64,000 bases of DNA. Origin: Ardenticatenaceae bacterium (GTDB lineage: Bacteria > Chloroflexota > Anaerolineae > Promineifilales > Promineifilaceae). The notes below the pieces were generated by a model. The model had not been told where the DNA came from, did no database searches, and worked only from the letters and a program-made list of their open reading frames with translations. Both the position numbers and the translations under genes were made by a program. This document shows positions 17,525-26,470 of this stretch, piece by piece; position 1 is the first letter of the stretch; each line of letters starts with the position of its first letter. The stretch spans positions 124,001 through 188,000 of the forward strand of contig JACKBV010000004.1 in NCBI GenBank assembly GCA_020634315.1, given 5' to 3'.

Positions 17525-18817
17525 CTAGCCTTTCGTGCCATTATCCCCATCGGGACCTTTTACGTTCCAGTTGCCAGCCGATAAAATTTCAGTCCAGGCA
17601 GTTGGCGGTAATTGATAAGAAGCGGTCAGTGATTTCAGGCCGTCGATCCAGGTTTGCACGGTTCCCTTACGCCGGATATTTTGCGGCTGGGAAGCGCCAA
17701 TGACAACGCCGATGTCATCACCAAATTCTTCTAACTGCGCCACTGTGACCTGCGGATTTTGCTGCACCCATTGGTCGAAGCGATCATAGAGCAATTCAGG
17801 CGATTCGCCGGGAGCCAAATCTTGTGACCAGTAAGCGGCGGGGGTTTGTTGGCGAAGGGCAAGCACGTCTTTGAGGGCGTCTAGCAAAATGGGAACGGCC
17901 GTTTCCAAAGCCTCCTTCGCCTCAGCCCGCGACACCAACTCATCGCTGCCGGCAGCGACAAAATATTGCGGATCATTGCGCGTGAGCAGCGCCGCTTCCC
18001 AACGTTCGGCCAAGGCGTTGGCCGCCTCTGTAAATCCCAATTCTTGCAGCATTTTGTTGTAGAAATACGGCCGTGCCATCTCCACCGGATGCTCACCATC
18101 GTCACCGATAAAATCTTCAAGGCTGTCATCCAGCATCAAATCTTGGAAATCGAGACCCAGCACCGGCCCGGCAACCAGACAACCAAACGCATCTGCAAAC
18201 ATCTCCTCCAGCCACGGCTCACGCCAGAGCGGATCCATCGGCAGCGCCCGGTACAGCTTCTTCGCCAATCCCGGCGTATGGCGAAAGACATGATGCCCCA
18301 CCTCATGCGCAATTGCCAAATAGTCGCGCGGAGCATTGGTCGCCGTGAAGGAAATGCCAACCACTGCCACCGGAGCGTAAGGAATGACATGAATATCCGC
18401 AGTTTTGTTGAAATAGGTAAGAACACAGCTTACGGGCAGCAACTTGGCATCCACCGCCAAATTGAGGGCATCTTGTGCCAGTTGATCTGCCTTGGTTAAC
18501 GTCGCCTGCATTTCTGGCGAACCAGATAAACGTTGCGCGGCAGTTTGTTGGTAAACGGCCGTATCATTTGCAATCTGCGTTAACGTGGTCTGCCAAACAT
18601 AATCCCATGGAAAATATGAAGAGGGTTGTAACTTACCCTGATTAATTCCATCTCGAAAAAATTGAACCTGGCTTTGACCAAAAACATTTAGTGCGGCCAC
18701 AATAGATTTCACGGTCGTATTTACAACCGGATCTGGAGCTGCTGCATATTGTTGTTGGATAAATGAAAGAATTTGCTCGAGAGCCGAAGCACGCTTATCC
18801 CAAATCGACTGTGTCAT
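17525..18817 (-). CDS. Putative zinc metallopeptidase (HExxH), family not recognised
   Basis: A 430-residue protein without signal peptide or TM. Residues ~172-176 are HEVGH within LAIAHEVGHHVFRH. About 30 residues later comes EEMFADAFGCLVAG, where Glu or Asp could be the third zinc ligand, the gluzincin arrangement. The N-terminal half is helical and low in known motifs, and the C-terminal part is helical and acidic. A good AAGGAG ribosome-binding site precedes the ATG. It is likely a cytosolic zinc peptidase or an inactive relative. The family and substrate are unknown. Flanked by a terminator on one side and the tlyA gene on the other. Confidence 0.6.
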   Translation of the reverse strand: MTQSIWDKRASALEQILSFIQQQYAAAPDPVVNTTVKSIVAALNVFGQSQVQFFRDGINQGKLQPSSYFPWDYVWQTTLTQIANDTAVYQQTAAQRLSGSPEMQATLTKADQLAQDALNLAVDAKLLPVSCVLTYFNKTADIHVIPYAPVAVVGISFTATNAPRDYLAIAHEVGHHVFRHTPGLAKKLYRALPMDPLWREPWLEEMFADAFGCLVAGPVLGLDFQDLMLDDSLEDFIGDDGEHPVEMARPYFYNKMLQELGFTEAANALAERWEAALLTRNDPQYFVAAGSDELVSRAEAKEALETAVPILLDALKDVLALRQQTPAAYWSQDLAPGESPELLYDRFDQWVQQNPQVTVAQLEEFGDDIGVVIGASQPQNIRRKGTVQTWIDGLKSLTASYQLPPTAWTEILSAGNWNVKGPDGDNGTKG

Positions 18818-19031
18818 TTTTTGCTCCTTGTAGAACTAAGACAAACTGATTAACAAGACAACGAGATCATAACAGAACTCCGCTAATACACCGTTAATTT
18901 AGCGTCAAGTCAACCCAAAAGGTCGCTTTCATCTAAACTCCCGCTGATTATGCTTTGGTTTATGGTTAATTTTTGGTCTGGCCCCCACCTCCCAAACTGC
19001 CAGCGAACAAACCGAAATCTGATAAAGACAT

Positions 19032-19811
19032 TTATGCTAGCACATGATCAATGACCGCATCCAAATCAACATCGGCGACCGGCCCCGGTCGCAGCCACAC
19101 CAAAAACTCCACATTGCCATCTGTACCGACAATTGAAGAGCGTACCAGGCCCGATGGAGCCAGGTCATGGGCAACGGCCCATTGTGTAAGGTCTTGCAGC
19201 ACTTGCCGATGAACGGCCGTATCGCGCACAATCCCGCCCTTGCCCACATGCTCCGGCCCCGCCTCAAACTGCGGCTTAATCAACGCCACAATGTCCGCCT
19301 CGGCCGCCAACCACTGCTTTACCGCCGGTAAAATCAACTTTAGCGAGATAAAAGAAACATCAATGCACACAAACTGGATCGGTTCCGGCAGCGTTTCCAC
19401 ATAGCGGGCATTGGTCCGTTCCATCACCACCACGCGTGCATCCTGGCGCAACTGCCAATCAAGCTGACCATAGCCAACGTCAATGGCATACACCCGCGCC
19501 GCGCCCTGTTGCAACAAGACATCGGTAAAACCGCCGGTACATGCGCCGACATCAGCACAAACACGGCCGTTTACATCCACCTGAAATTGTTCCAGCGCCC
19601 CCGCCAGTTTATACCCGCCCCGCCCCACATAGGGCATGGTTTCCTTCAATTCGATGGTGGCGTCGAGGGAAACGGCCGTTCCCGGTTTATCTACCCGCTG
19701 CCCATCAACCGACACCTCGCCAGCCAAAATGTACGCCTGCGCCTTCGCCCGCGTCGGCGTCAAACCGCGCTGCACCAACAACTTATCCAGGCGTTCCTTA
19801 TTTTTTGCCAT
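19032..19811 (-). CDS. tlyA: TlyA-family rRNA (cytidine-2'-O)-methyltransferase
   Basis: 259 residues. An N-terminal S4 RNA-binding domain (ERLDKLLVQRGLTPTRAKA, residues ~4-65) precedes a FtsJ/RrmJ-type methyltransferase. The SAM-binding motif is DVGACTGGFTDVLLQ near residue 88, with IDVGYGQLDW and the late KPQFEAGPEHVGKGG segment supplying the catalytic Lys. TlyA enzymes 2'-O-methylate 16S and/or 23S rRNA in the cytoplasm, and homologues are often mislabelled hemolysin. The start lies 6 bp after the stop of the upstream epimerase, so the two are probably co-transcribed. Confidence 0.9.
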   Translation of the reverse strand: MAKNKERLDKLLVQRGLTPTRAKAQAYILAGEVSVDGQRVDKPGTAVSLDATIELKETMPYVGRGGYKLAGALEQFQVDVNGRVCADVGACTGGFTDVLLQQGAARVYAIDVGYGQLDWQLRQDARVVVMERTNARYVETLPEPIQFVCIDVSFISLKLILPAVKQWLAAEADIVALIKPQFEAGPEHVGKGGIVRDTAVHRQVLQDLTQWAVAHDLAPSGLVRSSIVGTDGNVEFLVWLRPGPVADVDLDAVIDHVLA

Positions 19812-19817
19812 TACCCA

Positions 19818-20780
19818 TCAACCATCCTGGCGCAGCCGCTCTACCCAATCGGCCAGCGCATCTGCCAGCGATTGGCGCAAATGAATTTCCGGCTGCCAGC
19901 CAGTATCACGGCGTAGCTTGTCATAGCTGCCATACAAAGTCGGCACATCCGATGGACGCATGCGCGTGGGATCATACTCCACGTCAATGGCGACACCGGC
20001 CAACTCCGCCAACGTTCCCAACAAATAGTGAATGGTCACCGGCTGCCCGGAGCAAATCAGATACGCTTCGCCCGGTTCGCCCACCTGCGCCGCAGCCATA
20101 TACGCCCGCACCACATCACGCACATCGGTGAAATCACGCTGGGCATCCAGGTTGCCCACGCGCATTCGTGGCGGCTGCAACCCCAGTTGAATGGCGGCCA
20201 ATTGGCTGGCAAAATCAGGCACGACAAAACCCAATGCCTGCCGGGGGCCGATATGATTAAACGGCCGTGCCTCCACAACCGGCAGTTGGTACCGCTGCGC
20301 ATACAAAGCGACCAACTGCCCCGCCGCCCATTTGCTGACGCCATAAGGATGGCGCGGCTGCGGGAGCGATGCCTCAGTCAATGGTAAATCTTGCGGCTGT
20401 ACCAACCCATAAATTTCGGCACTGGTGACAATCACGGTACGGGGACGGCCGTATGCGACCACCGCATCCAACAAATTCGCCGTGCCACCTGTGTTGATAG
20501 CAAAGGTGAAGGCTGCTTTTTGCCAGGAGAGCGCCGGATAAGCCTGCCCGGCCAGGTGATAGACTACGTCGGGCTGGGCTGTGGAAACGGCCGTTTGCAA
20601 AGACTCCGGCTCCAATAAATTGCCGACTATTTGATGGACACGCTCATGCTCCGGCAGCGCCTGATGGCTGGAATCGCCATGAACCAGTGCAAACACCTCG
20701 GCGCCATCAGCCAACAGTGCATCAACTAAATGAGACCCGGCAAAACCGGTTGCCCCGGTGATGAATACACGCATACACAC
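19818..20780 (-). CDS. NAD(P)-dependent sugar-nucleotide epimerase/reductase (GDP-4-keto-6-deoxymannose reductase-like)
   Basis: A 320-residue extended SDR. The nucleotide motif is FITGATGFAGSHL at the N-terminus. VTSAEIYG gives the catalytic Ser region and YGVSKWAAGQL the YxxxK pair. PFNHIGPRQ and RDFTDVRDVVRAY are typical of the GDP-mannose dehydratase / RMD / UDP-glucose epimerase group. The order resembles GDP-6-deoxy-D-mannose reductase most. Two start codons (ATG at 20780 and 20774) are possible. It is upstream of tlyA with a 6-bp gap. Substrate specificity is inferred, not shown. Confidence 0.82.
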   Translation of the reverse strand: MCMRVFITGATGFAGSHLVDALLADGAEVFALVHGDSSHQALPEHERVHQIVGNLLEPESLQTAVSTAQPDVVYHLAGQAYPALSWQKAAFTFAINTGGTANLLDAVVAYGRPRTVIVTSAEIYGLVQPQDLPLTEASLPQPRHPYGVSKWAAGQLVALYAQRYQLPVVEARPFNHIGPRQALGFVVPDFASQLAAIQLGLQPPRMRVGNLDAQRDFTDVRDVVRAYMAAAQVGEPGEAYLICSGQPVTIHYLLGTLAELAGVAIDVEYDPTRMRPSDVPTLYGSYDKLRRDTGWQPEIHLRQSLADALADWVERLRQDG

Positions 20781-20889
20781 TCCAACAATGACTCTGGATC
20801 AAAACTTATGACGATTATACCGCATTAAGAAAATCCCCAAATCCCCGCTTTTCATTCATGGGTGTGTGCCATGTTCATCAAATCTCCTG

Positions 20890-20904
20890 TATAATCCAAA
20901 CATG
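20890..20904 (+). promoter_or_regulatory. TATAAT box 6 bp before the nucleotidyltransferase start (leaderless-type promoter)
   Basis: TATAAT at 20890-20895, then six bases, then ATG at 20902. The spacing is identical to that before hutH and suggests transcription from the start codon. The reading frame is open further upstream, but an earlier start would put the promoter inside the gene. Confidence 0.55.
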
Positions 20905-22095
20905 GAAAGGATCGTTAACGCCCTCTTACAAGCCCTCTCCCGCAAATTGGGAAGTCAAATCGAATCCGCGTATCTGTTTGGCAGTGTCGCCCAGCGCACG
21001 TATGAATTGGGCGAATCAGATGTCAACCTGCTCCTCATTCTGTCAGAAAACACGAGCATCCATGACCTGCGCGAAGCCTTCTTGCCATTTTGGGCTGAAT
21101 ATGGCAACCGTTTGCGCCGCGCCCCTCTCATTGCTACGCGCAAAACATTGGCGCGTCATATGCTGCTGCGCCCCGCATTGGCGCATCACCTGGCTACGGT
21201 TGGTCAGCCATTGCTTGGTGGCAGCGGACTGCTGCAAAAGCTGCCCACGCCACCGCCCCTCACTGAGCAAGACAAATATGCGTATCTGGCACATGAGGTA
21301 ATGTTGGCCTCGTCAGCAATGACGCCTTACATGTTCACGGATGAGATTGCAAAGGCGAATATGGTGCGTTTACGGCGCATTGCGCGTCGTGTTTTTCAGG
21401 AGCCGGTTAACCCACGAGAAACGGCCGTTAACCTCTTCGCCAACATTCACGAAACCATCGATCCCATCATCAACGCCTTTCCCACCGATCAACCCTGGCT
21501 GACAACACGAACGGCAACATCGCCCCTGCTCCCCGGTCTGCAAGCCACCTACACCAAAGACCTGGACAACATCGCCCTCATCTTTAGCCAAATCTCCGCG
21601 CTCCAATTAGGCAGCATTGGCTGGGACAAATTATCGCAGCGCCTGGCAAAAGATTACCAGGCCATTTACGTCACTTCTTCCACACAATTACGCCTGATTC
21701 ACCAATATGAGACACCGCTCGATCTCCTCTTCAAGCGCAGCCAATTAACCTGGGGCGTAGACCCACTTGGCAATTTGCAGGCCAGCCCCATACACCAGAT
21801 GCGCCAGGCCGCGCGGTTGCCCTCCGACATCGCCATCGACTTGCTGCCAAACGCTTACCTGACACAAAGCGATGATCATCTGCACATCATCATCCACGAT
21901 TTCCAAAACCGATTATTGAATATTCAACTGGAAAACGAACTCTTAAACCGCCTGAAATTAGCCGAACGCTACCGCGCACCTGTACCCGTACCAGGGCGAG
22001 AAGCCCCACCACAGGTACGGATCGATGCCATTTTCCGACATTTGAACGATTGGGCAGATCATTACATCAAACATATGCAACAGGCCGCCGCATGA
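20902..22095 (+). CDS. Nucleotidyltransferase-domain protein with altered catalytic motif
   Basis: 397 residues. The N-terminus carries a MNT/KNTase-like fold: YLFGSVAQRTYELGESDVNLLLIL. In active enzymes the pattern is GS-x(10)-D-x-D; here the second carboxylate is Asn (DVN), so metal binding may be lost. The remainder (~100-397) is helical with no recognised domain and may be a sensor or substrate-binding region. The ATG after TATAAT-N6 was chosen as start. Its TGA overlaps the ATG of the glycoside-hydrolase-like gene by 4 bp (ATGA), so translation is probably coupled. Confidence 0.65.
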   Translation: MERIVNALLQALSRKLGSQIESAYLFGSVAQRTYELGESDVNLLLILSENTSIHDLREAFLPFWAEYGNRLRRAPLIATRKTLARHMLLRPALAHHLATVGQPLLGGSGLLQKLPTPPPLTEQDKYAYLAHEVMLASSAMTPYMFTDEIAKANMVRLRRIARRVFQEPVNPRETAVNLFANIHETIDPIINAFPTDQPWLTTRTATSPLLPGLQATYTKDLDNIALIFSQISALQLGSIGWDKLSQRLAKDYQAIYVTSSTQLRLIHQYETPLDLLFKRSQLTWGVDPLGNLQASPIHQMRQAARLPSDIAIDLLPNAYLTQSDDHLHIIIHDFQNRLLNIQLENELLNRLKLAERYRAPVPVPGREAPPQVRIDAIFRHLNDWADHYIKHMQQAAA

Positions 22096-23213
22096 GATCC
22101 GTGCTGCACGCACGCCTTCATTCTCTGAATTTGCGGATGGGGCTGCGCCTGTTGTTATTCGTTGGGCTGCTGTCGCAAATTGCGCCAGCGCCTATTTTTG
22201 TCACGCCAGGTCCCGCGCAAACTGTGTACACCGAACACCCCATTGTTGGCGTCCACACACGCCTCACCGATGAAGTTGAAGAGTGGAAGATTCAGCGCAC
22301 GCTGCAAATGGTACGGCAAATGGGCGCACAGTGGATTGTCGAGTTTTTCCCTTGGGCCTACTATGCGGCCGAAGATGGCGGGTTTGCCTGGGGACATCCC
22401 GACATGGTTATTACCCATGCCCACACACAGGGGTTGACCGTCATCGCCCGCCTGGGTCTGACGCCAGAGTGGGCCAGACCGGAAGACACGCCGCTCACAT
22501 ATCTGGATGCCAGTGCATATGATGACTTTGCCACGTATGCGGCGGCTTTTGCCGCCCGGTATCGCGGGCAAGTTCAGTACATCATCATTGGCAACGAACC
22601 AAACTTGAGCTATGAGTGGGGCTATCGCACAACTACCCCGCAAGATTATGTGGATTTGTTGGCGGTGGTGTATACGGCCGTTAAAGCAGCCAACCCCGAC
22701 ATGGTGGTATTAGCCGGAGCCTTAGCGCCAACCCTGGAACCAGAGGGTTCCCCCTGGGGACTCAACGACCTCACCTATCTGAGCGGGATGTATGAAGCGG
22801 GCGCAGCCGCCTACTTTGATGGCCTGTCCGTTCACAGCTATGGGCTAACTTTCCCGCCAGACGCCGAACCAGGGGCCGATGTGCTCAATTTCCGCCGTGT
22901 CGAGTTAGTACATGACGTAATGACCCAATATGGAGATGGCGACACCCCCATTTACATCACAGAAACAGGCTGGAACGATCATCCTCGCTGGACACGTGCT
23001 GTGCGCTCAGGGCAGCGCATCCAATATACGCGGGACGCCCTGCAATATGCTGAAGAAAATTGGCCTTACGTGAAAATGATGGGCATTTGGGCATTCCGCT
23101 TTCCGGCACCGACCAAAAGTTATATGGATTATTACACCCTGGTTACACCAGAGTTTGTCCCCAAACCGATTTATCAGGAATTGCAAGATTACACAGGAAA
23201 TCTGCGTCAATAA
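22092..23213 (+). CDS. Secreted glycoside-hydrolase-like protein (clan GH-A TIM barrel)
   Basis: 373 residues, starting at the ATG overlapping the previous stop. Residues ~15-35 are a hydrophobic signal segment (GLRLLLFVGLLSQIAPA). The TIM-barrel features of clan GH-A are visible: YIIIGNEPNLS with the acid/base Glu after strand 4 and IYITETGWND with the nucleophile Glu after strand 7, as well as ARLGLTPEWARP. The GH family (5, 39, 53 or another) cannot be fixed, and no carbohydrate-binding module is attached. It is translationally coupled to the nucleotidyltransferase gene. Confidence 0.78.
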   Translation: MRSVLHARLHSLNLRMGLRLLLFVGLLSQIAPAPIFVTPGPAQTVYTEHPIVGVHTRLTDEVEEWKIQRTLQMVRQMGAQWIVEFFPWAYYAAEDGGFAWGHPDMVITHAHTQGLTVIARLGLTPEWARPEDTPLTYLDASAYDDFATYAAAFAARYRGQVQYIIIGNEPNLSYEWGYRTTTPQDYVDLLAVVYTAVKAANPDMVVLAGALAPTLEPEGSPWGLNDLTYLSGMYEAGAAAYFDGLSVHSYGLTFPPDAEPGADVLNFRRVELVHDVMTQYGDGDTPIYITETGWNDHPRWTRAVRSGQRIQYTRDALQYAEENWPYVKMMGIWAFRFPAPTKSYMDYYTLVTPEFVPKPIYQELQDYTGNLRQ

Positions 23214-23318
23214 CAGCAAGGGGATCGGTATGGGATCGTTTTACCGGTATCATCCTTACCAGGATGAACAAACCGAGAAGATTTTGTCAGGATTATCTGG
23301 CAACCGATAAAAATCTCG

Positions 23319-24083
23319 TTGAAAAAATTCGCTATTTTTTGTCTCTGTTTCTTAATCCTGGCAACCGCCTGCCAGCGGGATTCCAGTTGGCAGCGTGTAC
23401 AAGCCACAGGTATATTAAAAGTAGGGCTAGATCCAACCTACCCGCCCTTTGAGTTGGCCGATGGGCAGCCATTGGCTGGCCTGGACGTTGATCTGGCCGA
23501 AGCGTTGGCTGCCGATTTAGGTGTTCGTGCTGAGTTTGTCTATTTTGGCTACGACGGCTTGTATGATGCCTTGTTAACGGAACAGGTGGACGTTCTCATT
23601 TCGGCCTTGGTCATTGCCCCGGAACGCATGGAGGATTTTGCCTACAGTGAGCCTTATTTTAATGCAGGCGAAATTTTGATTGTGCAGCAGGGAGAAAGCG
23701 ACGTTACAGAAATGGCCGACTTACACGGCCGTATCCTCGCCGTCGAATTAGGGGCACAAGGGCATGTAGAAGCTTTGCAATGGGCGCAACAATTGCCCGA
23801 TTTGACCGTACAGCCTTTTAACTCAGCAGATGAGGCGTTAACGGCCGTTATCAGTGACACAGCCGACGCCGCGCTCATTGACAGCATTAGCGGGCGATTA
23901 TTCCTGCACCAAAACCCGGAAGCCGGGCTAACGTGGCTGTCCGATCCGGTGACGGTAGAACCCTATGCCATCGTTGTGCGCCGCGACGACCAGAGCTTGC
24001 TCGAACAACTCGATGCCAGCTTGAAGCGACTGCAAGCATCCGGCGAACTGGCAACCATTACAGAAAAGTGGCTTGGCCCTTAA
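23319..24083 (+). CDS. Amino-acid-type ABC transporter substrate-binding lipoprotein (SBP family 3)
   Basis: 254 residues from a TTG, the only usable start in a frame closed by a stop 51 bp upstream. A signal peptide MKKFAIFCLCFLILATAC ends in a lipobox Cys near residue 18. The mature part matches the family-3 solute-binding fold: GILKVGLDPTYPPFE, GLDVDLAEALAADLG, ADAALIDS. It would bind polar amino acids or related small solutes outside the membrane. No permease or ATPase gene is adjacent, so it may use a distant transporter or act as a sensor. A two-TM protein gene follows after 15 bp. Confidence 0.85.
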   Translation: MKKFAIFCLCFLILATACQRDSSWQRVQATGILKVGLDPTYPPFELADGQPLAGLDVDLAEALAADLGVRAEFVYFGYDGLYDALLTEQVDVLISALVIAPERMEDFAYSEPYFNAGEILIVQQGESDVTEMADLHGRILAVELGAQGHVEALQWAQQLPDLTVQPFNSADEALTAVISDTADAALIDSISGRLFLHQNPEAGLTWLSDPVTVEPYAIVVRRDDQSLLEQLDASLKRLQASGELATITEKWLGP

Positions 24084-24098
24084 CCCGTATCGACCTCT

Positions 24099-24347
24099 AT
24101 GAACAACAACGAACGTTTACTTGGCCTTATCCTCATTCTCGGCGGCATTCTCGTCAGCGCCATCATCGTGTGGGTGATGAGCATTTATGTGCAGGACGGC
24201 GCGTTTAGCGTCGGCATCGCCATTGCGGGCAGCGTGGCAGGCATATTGCTCATCGCTTCGCCGCAGGTGGGATTTGGCATTTATTTGTTACAACGTGGGC
24301 AGAGAGAAACGGCCGTTTCCCCTCCCATTGACAAAGCGGGCGAATGA
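24099..24347 (+). CDS. Small two-TM membrane protein, function unknown
   Basis: 82 residues with two hydrophobic segments (LLGLILILGGILVSAIIVWVM and IAIAGSVAGILLIASPQVGF) and a short charged C-terminal tail containing ETAV encoded by the ACGGCCGT palindrome. It starts 15 bp after the solute-binding protein gene. It may be an operon partner, but has no recognisable domain. Confidence 0.6.
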   Translation: MNNNERLLGLILILGGILVSAIIVWVMSIYVQDGAFSVGIAIAGSVAGILLIASPQVGFGIYLLQRGQRETAVSPPIDKAGE

Positions 24348-24524
24348 ATTTCAGACTGTAAACAGGCACAAAGGTATGCTATACTCTCGTCAGGTCAGCG
24401 ACCGGCAACAACCAGACAAGCACTTCCCCCATGTCCAGGCTGACTACTTGTTTATACGACGAATGAATTTCGCACGAATAAATTTCGCAGTATCTCAGAT
24501 TTATGCCTTCAAGGAGAACGCGTT

Positions 24525-25067
24525 ATGATGAAAGATCAGATTTCCGATTTATATGACAAAATTACCGGCGAATCTCGGGGCCTGGAAAACTTGCTCGGCA
24601 AAATTCCTGGCCTGAGCGGCTATATGGAAAAAGGTAAGCGGCGCGAAGCAGATCAACTGCTGCGCGAAACCATTGCCGCCCGCCTCGAAGGATCACGCCT
24701 GCAATTGGGCGCGGTCAGTGAAGAATTAAGCAGCGACATCATTAAAGCGATGGATCACGCCGAAGCGCTGGGACGCGCCGACAACCGCCTGATGGGCCTC
24801 ATTGGCAAAATCAAAGATGCCCCCCAAGGCTATGCCGGATTTTTCGACGCCGTCAAGGTTCAGGAAGATGATCTGGCACGTATCTATGCTTTCGACGAAA
24901 GCATGCTAAATCACGCCGATGATATTCAGGCCAGCGTTGCTGCTCTGGAAAAAGCTGTCGCAGATGACAGCGACATCAAAGGCGCGATTCGTAATCTGGA
25001 TACGGCCGTTCGTACCGCTAACGACACATTTGCCTCGCGTGATGAGGTCATCTTAGGAGTCAATTGA
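24525..25067 (+). CDS. Helical protein of unknown function upstream of the SPFH gene
   Basis: 180 residues, almost entirely predicted helix, without TM or signal. Segments such as MKDQISDLYDKITGESRGLENL and ADDIQASVAALEKAVADDSD suggest a coiled-coil bundle. AAGGAG lies 9 bp before the ATG. I do not recognise a named family. It precedes the SPFH-HTH gene by 73 bp on the same strand, which suggests a functional partnership, perhaps as a scaffold or regulator. Confidence 0.6.
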   Translation: MMKDQISDLYDKITGESRGLENLLGKIPGLSGYMEKGKRREADQLLRETIAARLEGSRLQLGAVSEELSSDIIKAMDHAEALGRADNRLMGLIGKIKDAPQGYAGFFDAVKVQEDDLARIYAFDESMLNHADDIQASVAALEKAVADDSDIKGAIRNLDTAVRTANDTFASRDEVILGVN

Positions 25068-25140
25068 TTTTTGATTGCCGATTGGCGCTTGACTATAAAG
25101 CAAACTGCCCAATCGCAAATCGTAAATAGGAGAAAACATT

Positions 25141-26223
25141 ATGCCTCGTGTATTCGACCGTGTTGCTGTAGATTCCTGGCTGCGAGACGAAGTTGTGCAA
25201 AAGTTCCCACGCGGCGGCCTGGGAGACATTAAGCTGGGTTCTCCCTGTATCGTAAATCCGGGGGAAACGGCCGTTTTCGTGCGTGGTGGTGAAGCATTAG
25301 GAACCTTCACCCCTGGACGGCACATCCTCACCACCGAAAACATCCCCTTCCTCACCGATCTGCTCGAAAAAGGGCTGTTTGGTGGCAAAAACGTCTTCAC
25401 CGCCGACGTCTACTTCGTCAAAACCACCGACCTCACCATGAAATGGGGCACGGCAAACCCCATCATCATCGAACATCCACAACGTTCGCCCGGCGCCAGC
25501 GCCATTATCGGCAACGGCACCTACGTCCTCAAAGTCAAAGACCCGTGGCGCTTCCTTAACGCCATGGATGCCTTCCGTGAAAGCGTGCGCCAGCCACAAC
25601 TCAAGGATCGTCTCGACCCCATGTTGGGCGTGATGATGCAGGACAAATTAAGCGAACTGGCAATTGCCAAAGAGCTTGGCCCGGCACAACTGCAATCCTT
25701 CTCCAAAGATCTCAACGAACTGCTCATTGGCCTGCTGCAAGGGGAATTCGACGCCATTGGCATGACCATGGTTGATTTCAACATCCGCCTGGCCTTGCAC
25801 CCCAAATCCTTGGAAGTCGTTACCAACATGGGCTACGGCACCAGCTACGTGCAGAAACAACAAGCTGACGCCTTCCTCGCCGGCGCACAAAATCCGGCCG
25901 GTGGTGGCATGGCCGATGTTGGCCTGGGGGCCATGGGTATGGCTGCCATGCAAAACATGCAGCAGCAGCAAATGATGCAGCAGCAAATGATGCAAAACAT
26001 GCAGCAGCAAGCAGGCGCACAACAGCCAGCCGCCCCAGCCGCAGCAGACAGCGGCAGTGGCATGCCTGACGTGATGACACCGGCACAAGCTGCCCAATTC
26101 CTCCAGGTAGCGGAAGAAGACGTTATCGCGGCCATCGAAGAAGGCGACTTGAAAGCGCGTAAAATCGGCCGTGCTTACCGTATCAGCAAAGCTGCTTTGG
26201 AAGAATTCCTGGCTGGCGGCTAA
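25141..26223 (+). CDS. SPFH/band-7 domain protein with C-terminal excisionase-type helix-turn-helix
   Basis: 360 residues. Residues ~1-250 match the SPFH-domain family related to virion-core-like/YdjI proteins: GDIKLGSPCIVNPGETAVFV, EALGTFTPGRHILTTENIP, GTYVLKVKDPWRF. A low-complexity Met/Gln-rich linker (~265-300) follows, then a ~55-residue helix-turn-helix of the excisionase/MerR type: MTPAQAAQFLQVAEEDVIAAIEEGDLKARKIGRAYRISK (written with its ends at residues ~312 and ~352), with the typical wing residues KIGRAYRI. YdjI-like proteins usually end in a zinc ribbon, so this C-terminal domain is unusual. GGAG precedes the ATG. A terminator follows. Confidence 0.8.
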   Translation: MPRVFDRVAVDSWLRDEVVQKFPRGGLGDIKLGSPCIVNPGETAVFVRGGEALGTFTPGRHILTTENIPFLTDLLEKGLFGGKNVFTADVYFVKTTDLTMKWGTANPIIIEHPQRSPGASAIIGNGTYVLKVKDPWRFLNAMDAFRESVRQPQLKDRLDPMLGVMMQDKLSELAIAKELGPAQLQSFSKDLNELLIGLLQGEFDAIGMTMVDFNIRLALHPKSLEVVTNMGYGTSYVQKQQADAFLAGAQNPAGGGMADVGLGAMGMAAMQNMQQQQMMQQQMMQNMQQQAGAQQPAAPAAADSGSGMPDVMTPAQAAQFLQVAEEDVIAAIEEGDLKARKIGRAYRISKAALEEFLAGG

Positions 26224-26261
26224 TATCTTAGCTCAGCCGTTACGCAAACAATTTAATGCAC

Positions 26262-26297
26262 AAGACCTTGTTGGATGGATTCAACAAGGTCTTTTTT
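26262..26297 (+). terminator. Rho-independent terminator after the SPFH-HTH gene
   Basis: A 12-bp perfect stem, AAGACCTTGTTG at 26262-26273 and its complement at 26282-26293, 8-base loop, followed by a T run to 26297. It lies 38 bp after the stop codon. Confidence 0.9.
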
Positions 26298-26470
26298 ATG
26301 CCAGTTTGCCAACAGCCCAACTTGCCATGCGCAGGAGAGTTTATTGCGTGTGGCACGCCAAATCTTCGCGATTGTTCCCTCTTGCACAAATCAACTTTGC
26401 AAATAGAATTCTGCACATGTGAAAATGCCTATGCGTTTGACATCAACAATACCTTACAAGGAGTCAATTC

